NCBI GenBank assembly: GCA_040772305.1
Contig: JAXGYK010000001.1
Location: 1,302,001 to 1,366,000, forward strand
Length of the DNA stretch: 64,000 bases
From: Mesolinea sp040772305
GTDB lineage: Bacteria; Chloroflexota; Anaerolineae; Anaerolineales; Anaerolineaceae
Reading direction: 5' to 3'
Below the pieces are notes generated by a model. It searched no databases. It was not told the origin of the DNA and was given only the letters and a program-made list of their open reading frames with translations. How positions within the stretch are numbered: position 1 is the stretch's first letter; each line of letters opens with the position of its first letter. This document shows positions 42,684 to 50,857 of the stretch, piece by piece. The position numbers and the translations under genes were made by a program.

Positions 42684-42707
42684 TACAGCAGCCTCAGGGC
42701 TGCTGTA
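42684..42707 (+). terminator. Hairpin downstream of the STAS gene
   Basis: A 10-base-pair stem TACAGCAGCC/GGCTGCTGTA with a 4-base loop, followed by TGTGTTTAAATTC. The T-tract is weak, so termination efficiency is uncertain. It lies between convergent genes. Confidence 0.6.
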
Positions 42708-42733
42708 TGTGTTTAAATTCCTAAATTAATGTT

Positions 42734-44782
42734 TTACTGGATTACCAGTCGGTAGAGTGCTTTTTCTCGGGTAAAGAGAGTGGTACCGGAAACTACCAGT
42801 ACTACCTTGTCATTTTCCGAATTGTTTTCAATGGTGAATTGAGCGAAATTGTTGCTGTCCAGGGGAATTGTGTGTACTGTAGGCTGTCTGCCTTCTTGAA
42901 TAACGGTGAGGCTATAGCTTTGCGGGAGAATATTTTGAAGGCGAACGAAACCCTCTCCCTCCCAGCCTCCGTCATCTGTTTCAAGGTCGCTTGCGTAATC
43001 AATTGCCTGAAGTTCAAAATCGTCCAGAGCAAAGCCTTTGCCATTTACCGCTGCATCGGTAACATAATCGAAGCGCAGGGTTACATTGCTGCCTATATAC
43101 TCTGAGAGGTCGACGCTTTCGGGGATCCAGCCATTGGATGAGCCATTCCAGCCGCAGCCATAGCTGTTGCCCGAGGGGTTTTCCTCGGTGCAGGTGCGGG
43201 AGTTAAGAATATCCCAGGTTTCACCATCGGTACTGGCAGAGATGAAAACATAGTCGTAATCTTCTTCAAGGTCATACCAGGTTTGAAAGTTCAGCATTGC
43301 GGGCCCTTTGGCTTGGGTGAGATCGAAACTGCGTGAAAGTGACGGGTTCGATTCATCGGCAGCATTTGACCAAAAGAAATATTCTCCAGAGCTGGGAGCG
43401 CGAAAAGGCAGCAAGCTGACAAAAGGCGTTCCTTCAAAACTGACGGTATACGTTCCGGGGCAGCTTATTTCGATGTAATCCACACCAAATTGATAAACAT
43501 CTTCATTGATGTTGGCAGGACAGACGTCTACGCTTTTGGTGATATCAGCGTAGATTGGGTCGTAGGAGCGGTAATCGAAGCGGCATTCCTGCAGGCTGGC
43601 ATCTCTGAGGATGTTTGTTACCGACCAATCTCTGAAGACCTCAACGCCCGTGTATGGACGTCCTGTATCTGGATTGGTGAAGTTTAATTCCTGCATTACC
43701 ATATCGATGGCTGTGAAGCCATTTTCATCGTGGGCAACCAGTGCTTTGGTGGCGTCTTCGCCAAAGCGGTCAAGGAAGTAGACCATAAAGATATATGAAG
43801 CACCATAATGGGCGCTGTTGTCCTGATTGCCACCCTTCCAGTCATTCAGCTGCATATCTGTGTTGTACAGGTAGGCATACTCAAAGCCACCAGCGTCATA
43901 TTCGTTGATGTGCTCGGCCAGCATCGAAAAACCTTCGTTGACCCAGCTTTCTTCGTTTTTATCCTGATACCAATGGATCATATGTTGGAATTCGTGGGCC
44001 ATTGTGCCGTAGATATATTCTTCGCCCAGGCCGACAGTATCCGAGTTGATGATGAACATTTCGTGAGCATTGGAATATGGATGGGCCTCTGGGTGAAGCT
44101 CATCAGCACTCGAGAAGTAGCTTGCAATGTTGCGGCCCACTCCTCCCGCATAGAGGATGAATAGGCGAGGGTCATGGTCTACACCCGGGTTCCATTCCAT
44201 GCCGAAGAATTCGCGGTTGGTTGGAACAATCTTCTGATCAAAGGTATCGGCAAGTGCCTGGAGATCAGCATCACGGTATTTTACGTCGTCCTCGATCCAA
44301 AAATAGATATTTTCCCCACGGTACTGCAGGGTTGCATTTACCTGGAAATTTTCGTTGGTATCTGTGTTGGATACCCAAAATGTCTTGGAATCGCCCACAG
44401 CATAAGGACTATTTGGATCGGGATAGGTTAGGGGAACATTTGCCTTGCCGGCAAGCCGGTGTGCCAGGTCAATGGGGTCGTTAATGGGGACAATCGTATC
44501 AGTGAGCGTTTTGAGGCTTTGCTCGGCTTTAGCGCTTAGGACAGGATCTGGCTGGTTAGAACCAGGCTTGCCGCTGGGGGTTGGCCACGCTGGCATTGTG
44601 GGGGTGGGTTCGGGCGTAAGCAAGGCGGGGATATCCGTTAAATAAGGCATGATCGTTTTTTGTACGCCTAGCCAGGTAGTGCCGCCTACAAGTCCTGCTA
44701 CCGCAATACAGGTGCAGCATAGACAGATAACGATAATAAGTATGATTACAATGATAAGTGTTCCTGAAGATCGATTTTCCAT
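42734..44782 (-). CDS. Membrane-anchored zinc metalloprotease-like protein (HEFQH)
   Basis: A 682-residue secreted or anchored protein. One N-terminal hydrophobic segment (SGTLIIVIILIIVICLCCTC) is followed by a Pro/Thr-rich stalk (about 60-85). The peptidase core has GTMAHEFQHMIHWYQD (HExxH, about residue 258) and SWVNEGFSMLAEH with a third-ligand glutamate. The C-terminal half has a beta-rich region with YDYVFISASTDGETWDIL and VTLRFDYVTDAAVNGKGFALDDFEL, typical of immune-inhibitor-A (M6) carbohydrate/MAM-like modules. The ATG at 44782 with AGAAGG 7 bases upstream is chosen over an ATG at 44815. A role in extracellular protein degradation is likely. Confidence 0.78.
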   Translation of the reverse strand: MENRSSGTLIIVIILIIVICLCCTCIAVAGLVGGTTWLGVQKTIMPYLTDIPALLTPEPTPTMPAWPTPSGKPGSNQPDPVLSAKAEQSLKTLTDTIVPINDPIDLAHRLAGKANVPLTYPDPNSPYAVGDSKTFWVSNTDTNENFQVNATLQYRGENIYFWIEDDVKYRDADLQALADTFDQKIVPTNREFFGMEWNPGVDHDPRLFILYAGGVGRNIASYFSSADELHPEAHPYSNAHEMFIINSDTVGLGEEYIYGTMAHEFQHMIHWYQDKNEESWVNEGFSMLAEHINEYDAGGFEYAYLYNTDMQLNDWKGGNQDNSAHYGASYIFMVYFLDRFGEDATKALVAHDENGFTAIDMVMQELNFTNPDTGRPYTGVEVFRDWSVTNILRDASLQECRFDYRSYDPIYADITKSVDVCPANINEDVYQFGVDYIEISCPGTYTVSFEGTPFVSLLPFRAPSSGEYFFWSNAADESNPSLSRSFDLTQAKGPAMLNFQTWYDLEEDYDYVFISASTDGETWDILNSRTCTEENPSGNSYGCGWNGSSNGWIPESVDLSEYIGSNVTLRFDYVTDAAVNGKGFALDDFELQAIDYASDLETDDGGWEGEGFVRLQNILPQSYSLTVIQEGRQPTVHTIPLDSNNFAQFTIENNSENDKVVLVVSGTTLFTREKALYRLVIQ

Positions 44783-44936
44783 AAAGCCTTCTTTCTCAAA
44801 CTCTGGAGTAATCATACAACTAAATTGGCTTTAACGGCGCAGCAGTCATTGCAAAAACCACGAACTTAAGAGTTTTGTAGCAAGATCTTTGGTGTAGTTA
44901 CTGGTTTTTGCAGAGCAGGGCCTGCAGGACGGGTGT

Positions 44937-44942
44937 TAAAAT
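44937..44942 (+). promoter_or_regulatory. -10-like element giving a leaderless start
   Basis: TAAAAT ends 6 bases before the ATG at 44949, with no Shine-Dalgarno. No convincing -35 is seen. Confidence 0.4.
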
Positions 44943-44948
44943 GAGCAT

Positions 44949-46262
44949 ATGCTTCGCAAGAAAAGACGGCTGCGGTTCCCTTGGTTTTTGCTTGGATTTT
45001 TGCTTTTAGGGCTTTTAAGTGTCGGGCTGTATGGCTCGGGGGTAGACACAGGGGACCCAGTAAGGCGAGCAAGGGTTCAGACCAGCGGAGAAACCTTTAA
45101 CTTTCTTAGCTGGGAGCTGCAGGCTTTTTACAAAAAAATGGAGACAGCAGCGCTTAAGGCAGAACGGTTTTTGGACGAAAAAAGCCAGGTGGAGCTGGTG
45201 CGTGCATATGCAGACCAGGTGAACATTGTTGAAGCGCATAGCAAAGAGCTGCGTGATGCAAGCTCCCAGCCGCATCTGGCAGACCGCGAACTTGCAGTGG
45301 CTTCTGCGAAAAATCAGCTGGATGAATCCCGTCACAAACTGGAAAGGCTAGCTTACCTGGCAGAGCCAATCCTGCAGAACCAAACCGAAAGCACCTTGCG
45401 TAAGCTGGGTTTTGGTACATTAGGGCAGGTATTTCCGCCGGTACTCTATCACGTGAGTGAGCTTCCGCTGAATTTAATTTTGTCGCCGCGGCACATTATT
45501 CGATCTGAGGAGCAAATAAGTCTAAAGGCCACATTGGATAGCCTGGAACAAGACACACTGGAAAAAAGAGTTGAATCCGTTAGCGGACTTTCGGCGCTGA
45601 TTGAACCTATCGGAGGAATGGGCGCCTACCCCAGCATGGTGATGCAAACCAGCGACTTAAACTGGCTAACAGAAGTGATAGCGCACGAATGGGTCCATAA
45701 CTGGCTCACACTTAGGCCATTGGGAATCCGTTATTTCGACAACGGGGCTTTGCGTACCATGAATGAAACCAGCGCCTCATTAGCTGGAAAGGAAGTAGGG
45801 AGAGCGCTCATTCGGCGTTACTATCCCGACTTACAATTGTGGCCAGCGCCACAGTTAGAGAGTTACCATTTGCGAAACGTTGAAAGAATACGGCAGCCAG
45901 CTCCCTTCAAATTTCGTTTGGAGATGCGGGAAACAAGAATAAATACGGATGCCTTGCTTGCAGCCGGAAATATAGCTGCCGCGGAACAGTATATGGAAGC
46001 CCGGCGCGCCATTTTTTGGGAGAACGGCTACCACTTGCGCAAGCTAAACCAGGCTTATTTTGCCTTCTATGGTGCTTATGACGATGAGCCAGGCGGAGGA
46101 GCTGCAGGCCACGACCCTGTGGGGCCAGCCGTACGGGAGCTGCGTATGCAAAGCCCCAGCCTGCAGAGTTTTTTGCGGAGAATTGCCCGGCTTACATCCT
46201 ATGAAGATCTGCAAGAGCTACTTGCTTTGGAGGAGGAAGCTGGCTTTGGAAATATTCATTGA
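44949..46262 (+). CDS. Membrane-anchored HExxH metalloprotease-like protein
   Basis: A 437-residue protein with a basic N-terminus, a transmembrane helix (about residues 10-27) and a long helical, coiled-coil-prone region (about 40-150, many Glu/Lys/Gln). A zinc-binding HEWVHNW (about residue 242) follows, then MNETSASLAGKEVG with a possible third ligand about 35 residues later. The spacing resembles gluzincin families. It is unrelated in sequence to the HEFQH protein transcribed divergently next to it. Substrate unknown; action is predicted on the outer face of the membrane. Confidence 0.65.
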   Translation: MLRKKRRLRFPWFLLGFLLLGLLSVGLYGSGVDTGDPVRRARVQTSGETFNFLSWELQAFYKKMETAALKAERFLDEKSQVELVRAYADQVNIVEAHSKELRDASSQPHLADRELAVASAKNQLDESRHKLERLAYLAEPILQNQTESTLRKLGFGTLGQVFPPVLYHVSELPLNLILSPRHIIRSEEQISLKATLDSLEQDTLEKRVESVSGLSALIEPIGGMGAYPSMVMQTSDLNWLTEVIAHEWVHNWLTLRPLGIRYFDNGALRTMNETSASLAGKEVGRALIRRYYPDLQLWPAPQLESYHLRNVERIRQPAPFKFRLEMRETRINTDALLAAGNIAAAEQYMEARRAIFWENGYHLRKLNQAYFAFYGAYDDEPGGGAAGHDPVGPAVRELRMQSPSLQSFLRRIARLTSYEDLQELLALEEEAGFGNIH

Positions 46263-46345
46263 CGGCTGCCAACAGCTGCGGTTTGCCCTGGCAGGCGGCT
46301 TCATTGAATCTTGTCTGTATACAAGAAGATGCCTGCTATAAGCAC

Positions 46346-46375
46346 TTGTCCGTGATCTTAGGAATACCGTATAAT
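46346..46375 (+). promoter_or_regulatory. Promoter of gmk, leaderless spacing
   Basis: TTGTCC (46346-46351) and TATAAT (46370-46375) are spaced by 18 bases. The -10 ends 8 bases before the gmk ATG, and no Shine-Dalgarno lies between. Confidence 0.6.
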
Positions 46376-46383
46376 CAAAAATC

Positions 46384-47019
46384 ATGAATGCTTCCGAACC
46401 CAGTCACCTCGTTTTTGGCCAGCGCCGGCCCTCACCCTTGCTGATCGTAATTTCCGGTCCCTCTGGTATTGGCAAAGATGCCGTAGTAGGACTGTTACGT
46501 AAGGCGAATGAAAATATACATTTTGTAGTTACGTACAATTCGCGCAAACCTCGTAAAGACGAAGTGGATGGACGCGATTACCATTTTGTGGACCGCGAGA
46601 AATTCGAAGAAATGATTGCAAGCGGTGAAATGCTGGAGTACGCGCAGGTGTATTCGGACTATAAGGGGAATACCAAAGCTGAAGTGCGCGAAGCGCTTGA
46701 AAGCGGCAAGGATGTGATTATGCGTTTGGATGTGCAGGGCGCTATGACAATCCGCAAGCTCTGTGAAGATGCGGTGCTTATTTTTCTAACAGCGTCCAGT
46801 AAGGAAGAGTGGTTGCAGCGTTTGCAGGCGCGCCGCTCTGAAAGCCCGGATGAACTGGCTTTGCGCATTCGTGTAGCCGAAGATGAGTATGCTCAAATTG
46901 AAGCATTTGATTACCTGGTAGTTAACTCAGAAAACTGCCTGGATGAAACCATTGCGAGCATTCAGGCGATTATCCATGCCGAACACCAACGTGTGATTCC
47001 CCGTAAGGTTGTTTTGTGA
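46384..47019 (+). CDS. gmk: Guanylate kinase, divergent P-loop
   Basis: A 211-residue NMP kinase that phosphorylates GMP to GDP. The P-loop reads ISGPSGIGKDAVVG (about residues 21-34): the usual Ser/Thr after the lysine is Asp. The GMP-binding loop reads YNSRKPRKDEVDGRDYHFV, where most family members have TTRxPRxGE. Later regions fit well (YAQVYSDYKGNTKAEVREAL, DVIMRLDVQGAMTIRKL, RIRVAEDEYAQIEAFDYLVVN). Probably still the cell's GMP kinase, but the altered loops leave open a changed specificity. Its stop overlaps the rhomboid gene start by 4 bases. Confidence 0.85.
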   Translation: MNASEPSHLVFGQRRPSPLLIVISGPSGIGKDAVVGLLRKANENIHFVVTYNSRKPRKDEVDGRDYHFVDREKFEEMIASGEMLEYAQVYSDYKGNTKAEVREALESGKDVIMRLDVQGAMTIRKLCEDAVLIFLTASSKEEWLQRLQARRSESPDELALRIRVAEDEYAQIEAFDYLVVNSENCLDETIASIQAIIHAEHQRVIPRKVVL

Positions 47020-47792
47020 CCAGCAACGAACCCAATAGCACGAATGACTCCCAACCCGGGATGCAATCTATCCCGCTACGACGTGTACATCTCCCGCGAC
47101 GCTGGAAACCGATTGCCAATTACCTGCTGATGGCTTTTACAGTGCTGATGTACTTTGTCCAAATCTTCTCGCTGCAATCCACTGGCCGGGATCTGCCCTT
47201 TCTCTTTCTGGGAAAAATTAACGAATTGATCTATTTAGGGCAATATTGGCGTCTGATAACGCCGCTGTTTTTGCATGGTTCAATCTTTCACCTGGGGGTA
47301 AACATGTATGCCCTTTACGTAATTGGCAGCGGCCTCGAAGTGCTTTATGGCCACTGGCGCTATCTGCTGCTTTATTTTATAGCTGGTTTTGGAGGGTATG
47401 CACTCTCTTTTGCACTTTCAAAAAACCCGGCATTGGGTGCCAGTGCTGGTGTATTTGGACTGCTGGCTGCCCAGGGCGTTTTAGTTTGGCAGAACCGCAA
47501 TTTCTTTGGCAGCCGCACACGCGACATTCTTAGCAACCTGGTTATGATCCTGTTGATCAATTTGATGATTGGGCTTACGCCGGGTTCGCGTATTGATAAC
47601 TATGGGCATATTGGCGGGTTTTTTGCCGGCGGTTTGTTTGCCTTATTAGGGGGACCATACTGGACCGTAAAAGGAAAAATGGACGGAATGCATATTAAGG
47701 ACCAGCGGAAAAAAGGCGAGGTTATACTGGCAGCTTTTTTAGTACTGGCTGGTTTTGCCGGTGTAGTGCTGATTGCCTTGCTGCAATCTTAA
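47016..47792 (+). CDS. Rhomboid family intramembrane serine protease
   Basis: A 258-residue protein with six or seven transmembrane helices after a short polar N-terminus. The catalytic serine is in LGASAGVFGLLAA (GxSxG, about residue 141) and the histidine in NYGHIGGFFAGG (about 191). The HLGVNMYALYVIG segment is the usual rhomboid helix 2. It cleaves membrane proteins within the bilayer; the substrate is unknown. The GTG start is part of a GTGA overlap with gmk. Confidence 0.9.
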   Translation: MTSNEPNSTNDSQPGMQSIPLRRVHLPRRWKPIANYLLMAFTVLMYFVQIFSLQSTGRDLPFLFLGKINELIYLGQYWRLITPLFLHGSIFHLGVNMYALYVIGSGLEVLYGHWRYLLLYFIAGFGGYALSFALSKNPALGASAGVFGLLAAQGVLVWQNRNFFGSRTRDILSNLVMILLINLMIGLTPGSRIDNYGHIGGFFAGGLFALLGGPYWTVKGKMDGMHIKDQRKKGEVILAAFLVLAGFAGVVLIALLQS

Positions 47793-48463
47793 GACTTTAA
47801 GCGTTCCAGGATGGGCTTTAAAATCAGAGCCGGATCACCCAGGTAGTTTTCCAAAATAAGGTCTGCTTCTTCGGGGAGGAGCTCATTGGGGTTTTGCAGC
47901 CCGATGGTTGCCATGCCTGCAGCTCGTCCAGCAGCGAGACCTTGGCGGGCATCTTCAAAGACGATGGAATGTTGCGGCTTGACTCCCAGGCGGCGTGCTG
48001 CTTCAAGAAAGACGTCCGGTGCGGGTTTGCTAGGCAGGTTGGCTCCCGACAGCCATAAGCTAAAGTAGTCCTTGAGTTTAAAGGCATCTATGACCGCATC
48101 GATATTCTCCTGCGGCGCCGAGGAGGCGATTGCCTGGCGGATTCCTTGTGCTTTAATCCACTCCAGCCACTTGAGTACACCGGGAAAGAGGCTTGCTCCT
48201 TCCGCAAGGTGCGCTCTGAAAAAGCGTTCTTTATTCTCGCTGATTTCATGGAATTGTTCTTCTTCAGGGGTGTAACCCAGGTAGATCGGAATGGCTGCAC
48301 GATTTGTTGAGCCAAAACCGAGGGCAAAGAGTTCCAGGTCAAAATGCGGCACGAGGTTTCCAAGAGCATGCTTCCAGGCTTTGTAGTGTAATTCGTGGGC
48401 ATCAATCAGGGTGCCGTCCATATCCCAAAGGGCCGCAAACTGTGTTTTTTGTATCGCTGTCAT
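47789..48463 (-). CDS. HAD hydrolase, beta-phosphoglucomutase-like
   Basis: A 224-residue HAD-IA protein: WDMDGTLIDAHELHYKAW (motif I with DxD), IASSAPQENIDAVID (motif II) and PAPDVFLEAARRLGV...IVFEDARQGLAAGRAAGM (motifs III and IV). The cap and the DGTLID/SSAP phrases are typical of beta-phosphoglucomutases and related sugar phosphatases. The ATG at 48463 is used, with GAAAGG 7 bases upstream, rather than earlier in-frame codons. Its 3' end overlaps the rhomboid gene tail by 4 bases in convergent orientation. Proximity to an amylase suggests a role in maltodextrin or glucose-phosphate metabolism (inference). Confidence 0.82.
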   Translation of the reverse strand: MTAIQKTQFAALWDMDGTLIDAHELHYKAWKHALGNLVPHFDLELFALGFGSTNRAAIPIYLGYTPEEEQFHEISENKERFFRAHLAEGASLFPGVLKWLEWIKAQGIRQAIASSAPQENIDAVIDAFKLKDYFSLWLSGANLPSKPAPDVFLEAARRLGVKPQHSIVFEDARQGLAAGRAAGMATIGLQNPNELLPEEADLILENYLGDPALILKPILERLKS

Positions 48464-48474
48464 TGCTGTACCTT

Positions 48475-49053
48475 TCAAAAAAGAAATGGCAGATAATGTT
48501 CTAAAAGGCTGGCAAGAACGGGCCAAAACCTGACAAAAAGCAGCCCAGCAACAAGACCTAAAAGCCAGCCGACAAGAACATCACTAAAGTAATGTAAACG
48601 CAATGCGATGCGTGAAATACCGACCAAAAGCGCCCAGAGGATGAGGAGCAAAGCGAGCCAGGGCAGGGGCATGATGCCTGCGCTTACGGCTATGGCCATG
48701 GCACGGGCAGCGTGTCCCGAGGGAAAGGAGTGGGGATCGGTACTGCGATAAATCTCACCCCAGTCACCGTGCGGACGCGGACGACGGATCAAAAATTTAA
48801 TTACCAGGATCGCAATGGCCAGGAGGACCATACCGCTCGCCCAGAAAACAGCCAGCTCCTTAAAAGGAGGGCTTCCGAGCAGCCAAAGCAGGCCCAGGCC
48901 CAGGAGCCAGTACCAGGAATCGCAGGTATGGCTGATAAATTGAACCAGCAGGTGCAGCCAGTTGCGCTTCTGGGGTAGAGCAAGGGCATTGCTCCATTGG
49001 GCATCACGCTCCAAGAGCGCTTGCAAAAAAGGTTTAGAACGGTTTACTCCCAC
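48475..49053 (-). CDS. PAP2 superfamily phosphatase
   Basis: A roughly 192-residue integral membrane phosphatase. The three signature motifs are intact: KFLIRRPRP (about residues 85-93), FPSGHAARAMA (about 110-120) and SRIALRLHYFSDVLVG (about 150-165). Members dephosphorylate phosphatidic acid, undecaprenyl pyrophosphate or related lipid phosphates. The GTG at 49053 is proposed because a TACAAT (49062-49067, minus) ends 8 bases before it; a longer form from TTG at 49107 is possible. It sits between an amylase upstream and a HAD gene on the same strand. Confidence 0.85.
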   Translation of the reverse strand: MGVNRSKPFLQALLERDAQWSNALALPQKRNWLHLLVQFISHTCDSWYWLLGLGLLWLLGSPPFKELAVFWASGMVLLAIAILVIKFLIRRPRPHGDWGEIYRSTDPHSFPSGHAARAMAIAVSAGIMPLPWLALLLILWALLVGISRIALRLHYFSDVLVGWLLGLVAGLLFVRFWPVLASLLEHYLPFLF

Positions 49054-49099
49054 GGTTTGGCATTGTAACACGAGACCAGATTTGGACAGGCGAAGGCCT

Positions 49100-50560
49100 T
49101 TAGGCAAGGATCATGGCCTGAAGCGCTCCCAGGTTACTGATGTCCACGCAACCGTCTTGAACAATCAAGTGCTCGTCTCCAATTTGATTCTGCAATTGAG
49201 AGTCGTTGGCAAGGCGGTCCTGGAGATCCAAGCTAAAGCTCACTGGTGTTTCACCAGCATTAATCACCACCAGAATGCAGTCGTTTTCGTCCTCACGCAG
49301 ATATGCCAGCACTTTATCCTTGGCATGAATTACGCTGTAGCTGCCGGTGCGCAAGGCCGGGAGGGCATGGCGAAGCGTAATCAGCTCCTTGAGACTTTCA
49401 CGCAAGGAGGTATTCCAGTGGCTTTCATCCCAGTCGAAACTGCGTCGGCAGTCTGGGTCGCGCCCACCGCTCATTCCGATCTCGTCGCCATAGTAAATTG
49501 AGGGAGCTCCAGGGTAGGTAAAAAGGAAGAGGTAGGCAAGGTAAAGTCTGCGCTGGTCTTCGCTAACCAGGCTGAGAAAACGTGGCATATCATGGCTGTC
49601 CAGCAGATTAAACTGCGCATAGGAAAATTGCTGCGGATAAAGGGCTAACAAATCCGTACTACGGCGGCCAAAGGCAGCGGCATCCAGTTCCTGAACCGGG
49701 GGAAGACCCATCATTCCCTGTGCCAACTGGTGCTGGATTTGCTGGCCACCAAAGAACCCCAGACAGGCGTGCGTTAATTGGTAGTTCATAACCGCATCAA
49801 ATTGGTCGCCGGCCATCCAGCGCTGTGCTTCACTGGGGATCTCTCCAAAAATATAGGCTTCAGGATTGGCAGATTTAACGACTTGACGAAATTCACGCCA
49901 AAATTCGTCATCGTTGATTTCAAATGGAACGTCCAGACGCCAACCATCGATGCCCTGTTCAACCCAATAGCGCGCGATATCGAAGATAAAGGAGCGCACC
50001 TGGGGATTATCCGTATTAAATTTAGGCAAGCCAGGCATATTCCACCAGCAGGCATAATTGGGCTGGCCGCTGTAGGCGTTTAAGGGAAATCCTTTGATAT
50101 GGAACCAGTCGAGATAAGGGGAATGGGCTTCGGTTTCCAGGATGTGGTTGAACTGAAAGAAGCCGCGGCTGGCGTGGTTGAATACACCGTCCAGAATAAT
50201 CCGGATACCGCGCTGGTGGCAAGCTTCCAGCAGGGTTCGAAAAGCGGCATTACCACCCAGAAGCGGATCTACCTGGTAATAGTCGTGGGTGTGATAGCGG
50301 TGATTGGATGCTGACTGAAAGATGGGATTAAAGTAAATGGCATTGATGCCCAGATCCTCCAGATAGTCCAATTTTTCATAAACACCCAAAAGATCGCCGC
50401 CCTTGAAGCCGTGAACACTGGGGGGAGAATTCCAGGGTTCTAAATTGCCGGGTTTGAGAACCTGATCGGACCAGGCGAAGCGGTCGGGAAAGATTTGGTA
50501 GAAAACAGCGTGCTTAACCCAATCGGGTGTGATCTTGTTAAACTGGGAGAAATCTGACAT
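49100..50560 (-). CDS. Alpha-amylase family glycoside hydrolase (GH13, neopullulanase-like)
   Basis: A 486-residue cytoplasmic GH13 enzyme without signal peptide. The four conserved regions are present: DGVFNHA (I), DGWRLDVPFEI with the nucleophile Asp (II), AYIFGEIPSEA with the acid/base Glu (III) and FNLLDSHDMPR with the third Asp (IV). The N-terminal WVKHAVFYQIFPDRFAWSD is typical of cyclomaltodextrinase/neopullulanase subfamily GH13_20, although the extra N-terminal dimerisation domain is missing. It should hydrolyse maltodextrins. GAGG lies 8 bases before the ATG. Confidence 0.88.
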   Translation of the reverse strand: MSDFSQFNKITPDWVKHAVFYQIFPDRFAWSDQVLKPGNLEPWNSPPSVHGFKGGDLLGVYEKLDYLEDLGINAIYFNPIFQSASNHRYHTHDYYQVDPLLGGNAAFRTLLEACHQRGIRIILDGVFNHASRGFFQFNHILETEAHSPYLDWFHIKGFPLNAYSGQPNYACWWNMPGLPKFNTDNPQVRSFIFDIARYWVEQGIDGWRLDVPFEINDDEFWREFRQVVKSANPEAYIFGEIPSEAQRWMAGDQFDAVMNYQLTHACLGFFGGQQIQHQLAQGMMGLPPVQELDAAAFGRRSTDLLALYPQQFSYAQFNLLDSHDMPRFLSLVSEDQRRLYLAYLFLFTYPGAPSIYYGDEIGMSGGRDPDCRRSFDWDESHWNTSLRESLKELITLRHALPALRTGSYSVIHAKDKVLAYLREDENDCILVVINAGETPVSFSLDLQDRLANDSQLQNQIGDEHLIVQDGCVDISNLGALQAMILA

Positions 50561-50709
50561 GCAGCTTACCTCGGATATTTTTTATCGATTATACATGCTT
50601 GCCTGACCGGGAAATCAGAGGGATTTGAAGTTTTGAAGGATCTTGGGGCCAGCGAGGAAAGCGGCTTAAGAACAGAATCTGCTTTGTGTTTGAGCGCTGC
50701 TTCTTTTGC

Positions 50710-50739
50710 TTGACAACAATGTTTTGCCTGCGTTATGCT
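50710..50739 (+). promoter_or_regulatory. Promoter of tRNA-Sec
   Basis: A perfect TTGACA (50710-50715) and TATGCT (50734-50739) are spaced by 18 bases. The -10 ends 6 bases before the first base of the tRNA, so the primary transcript would begin at its 5' end. Confidence 0.75.
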
Positions 50740-50745
50740 TGCTTC

Positions 50746-50838
50746 GGGAATGGTTAGGTCCCGGTGGGCCTCCTGGTCTTCAAAATCAGTGTCGGGTCGT
50801 CAACGAGCCGTGGTGGGTTCGACTCCCATCCATTCCCG
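50746..50838 (+). tRNA. selC: tRNA-Sec (selenocysteine, anticodon TCA)
   Basis: A 93-base tRNA with the features of bacterial selenocysteine tRNA. It has an 8-base-pair acceptor GGGAATGG/CCATTCCC and a 6-base-pair D-stem AGGTCC/GGGCCT with the short loop CGGT. The anticodon stem CTGGT/ATCAG has the loop CTTCAAA (anticodon TCA). A long variable arm of about 7 pairs is built on CGGGTCG/CGAGCCG with one mismatch. The 5-base-pair T-stem has loop TTCGACT, and the discriminator is G. The 8+5 acceptor/T stack is the bacterial SelC form. CC but not the final A of CCA is encoded. It implies that selA, selB and selD exist elsewhere in the genome. Confidence 0.95.
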
Positions 50839-50857
50839 CCTTTTCTTTTGATTGCAG

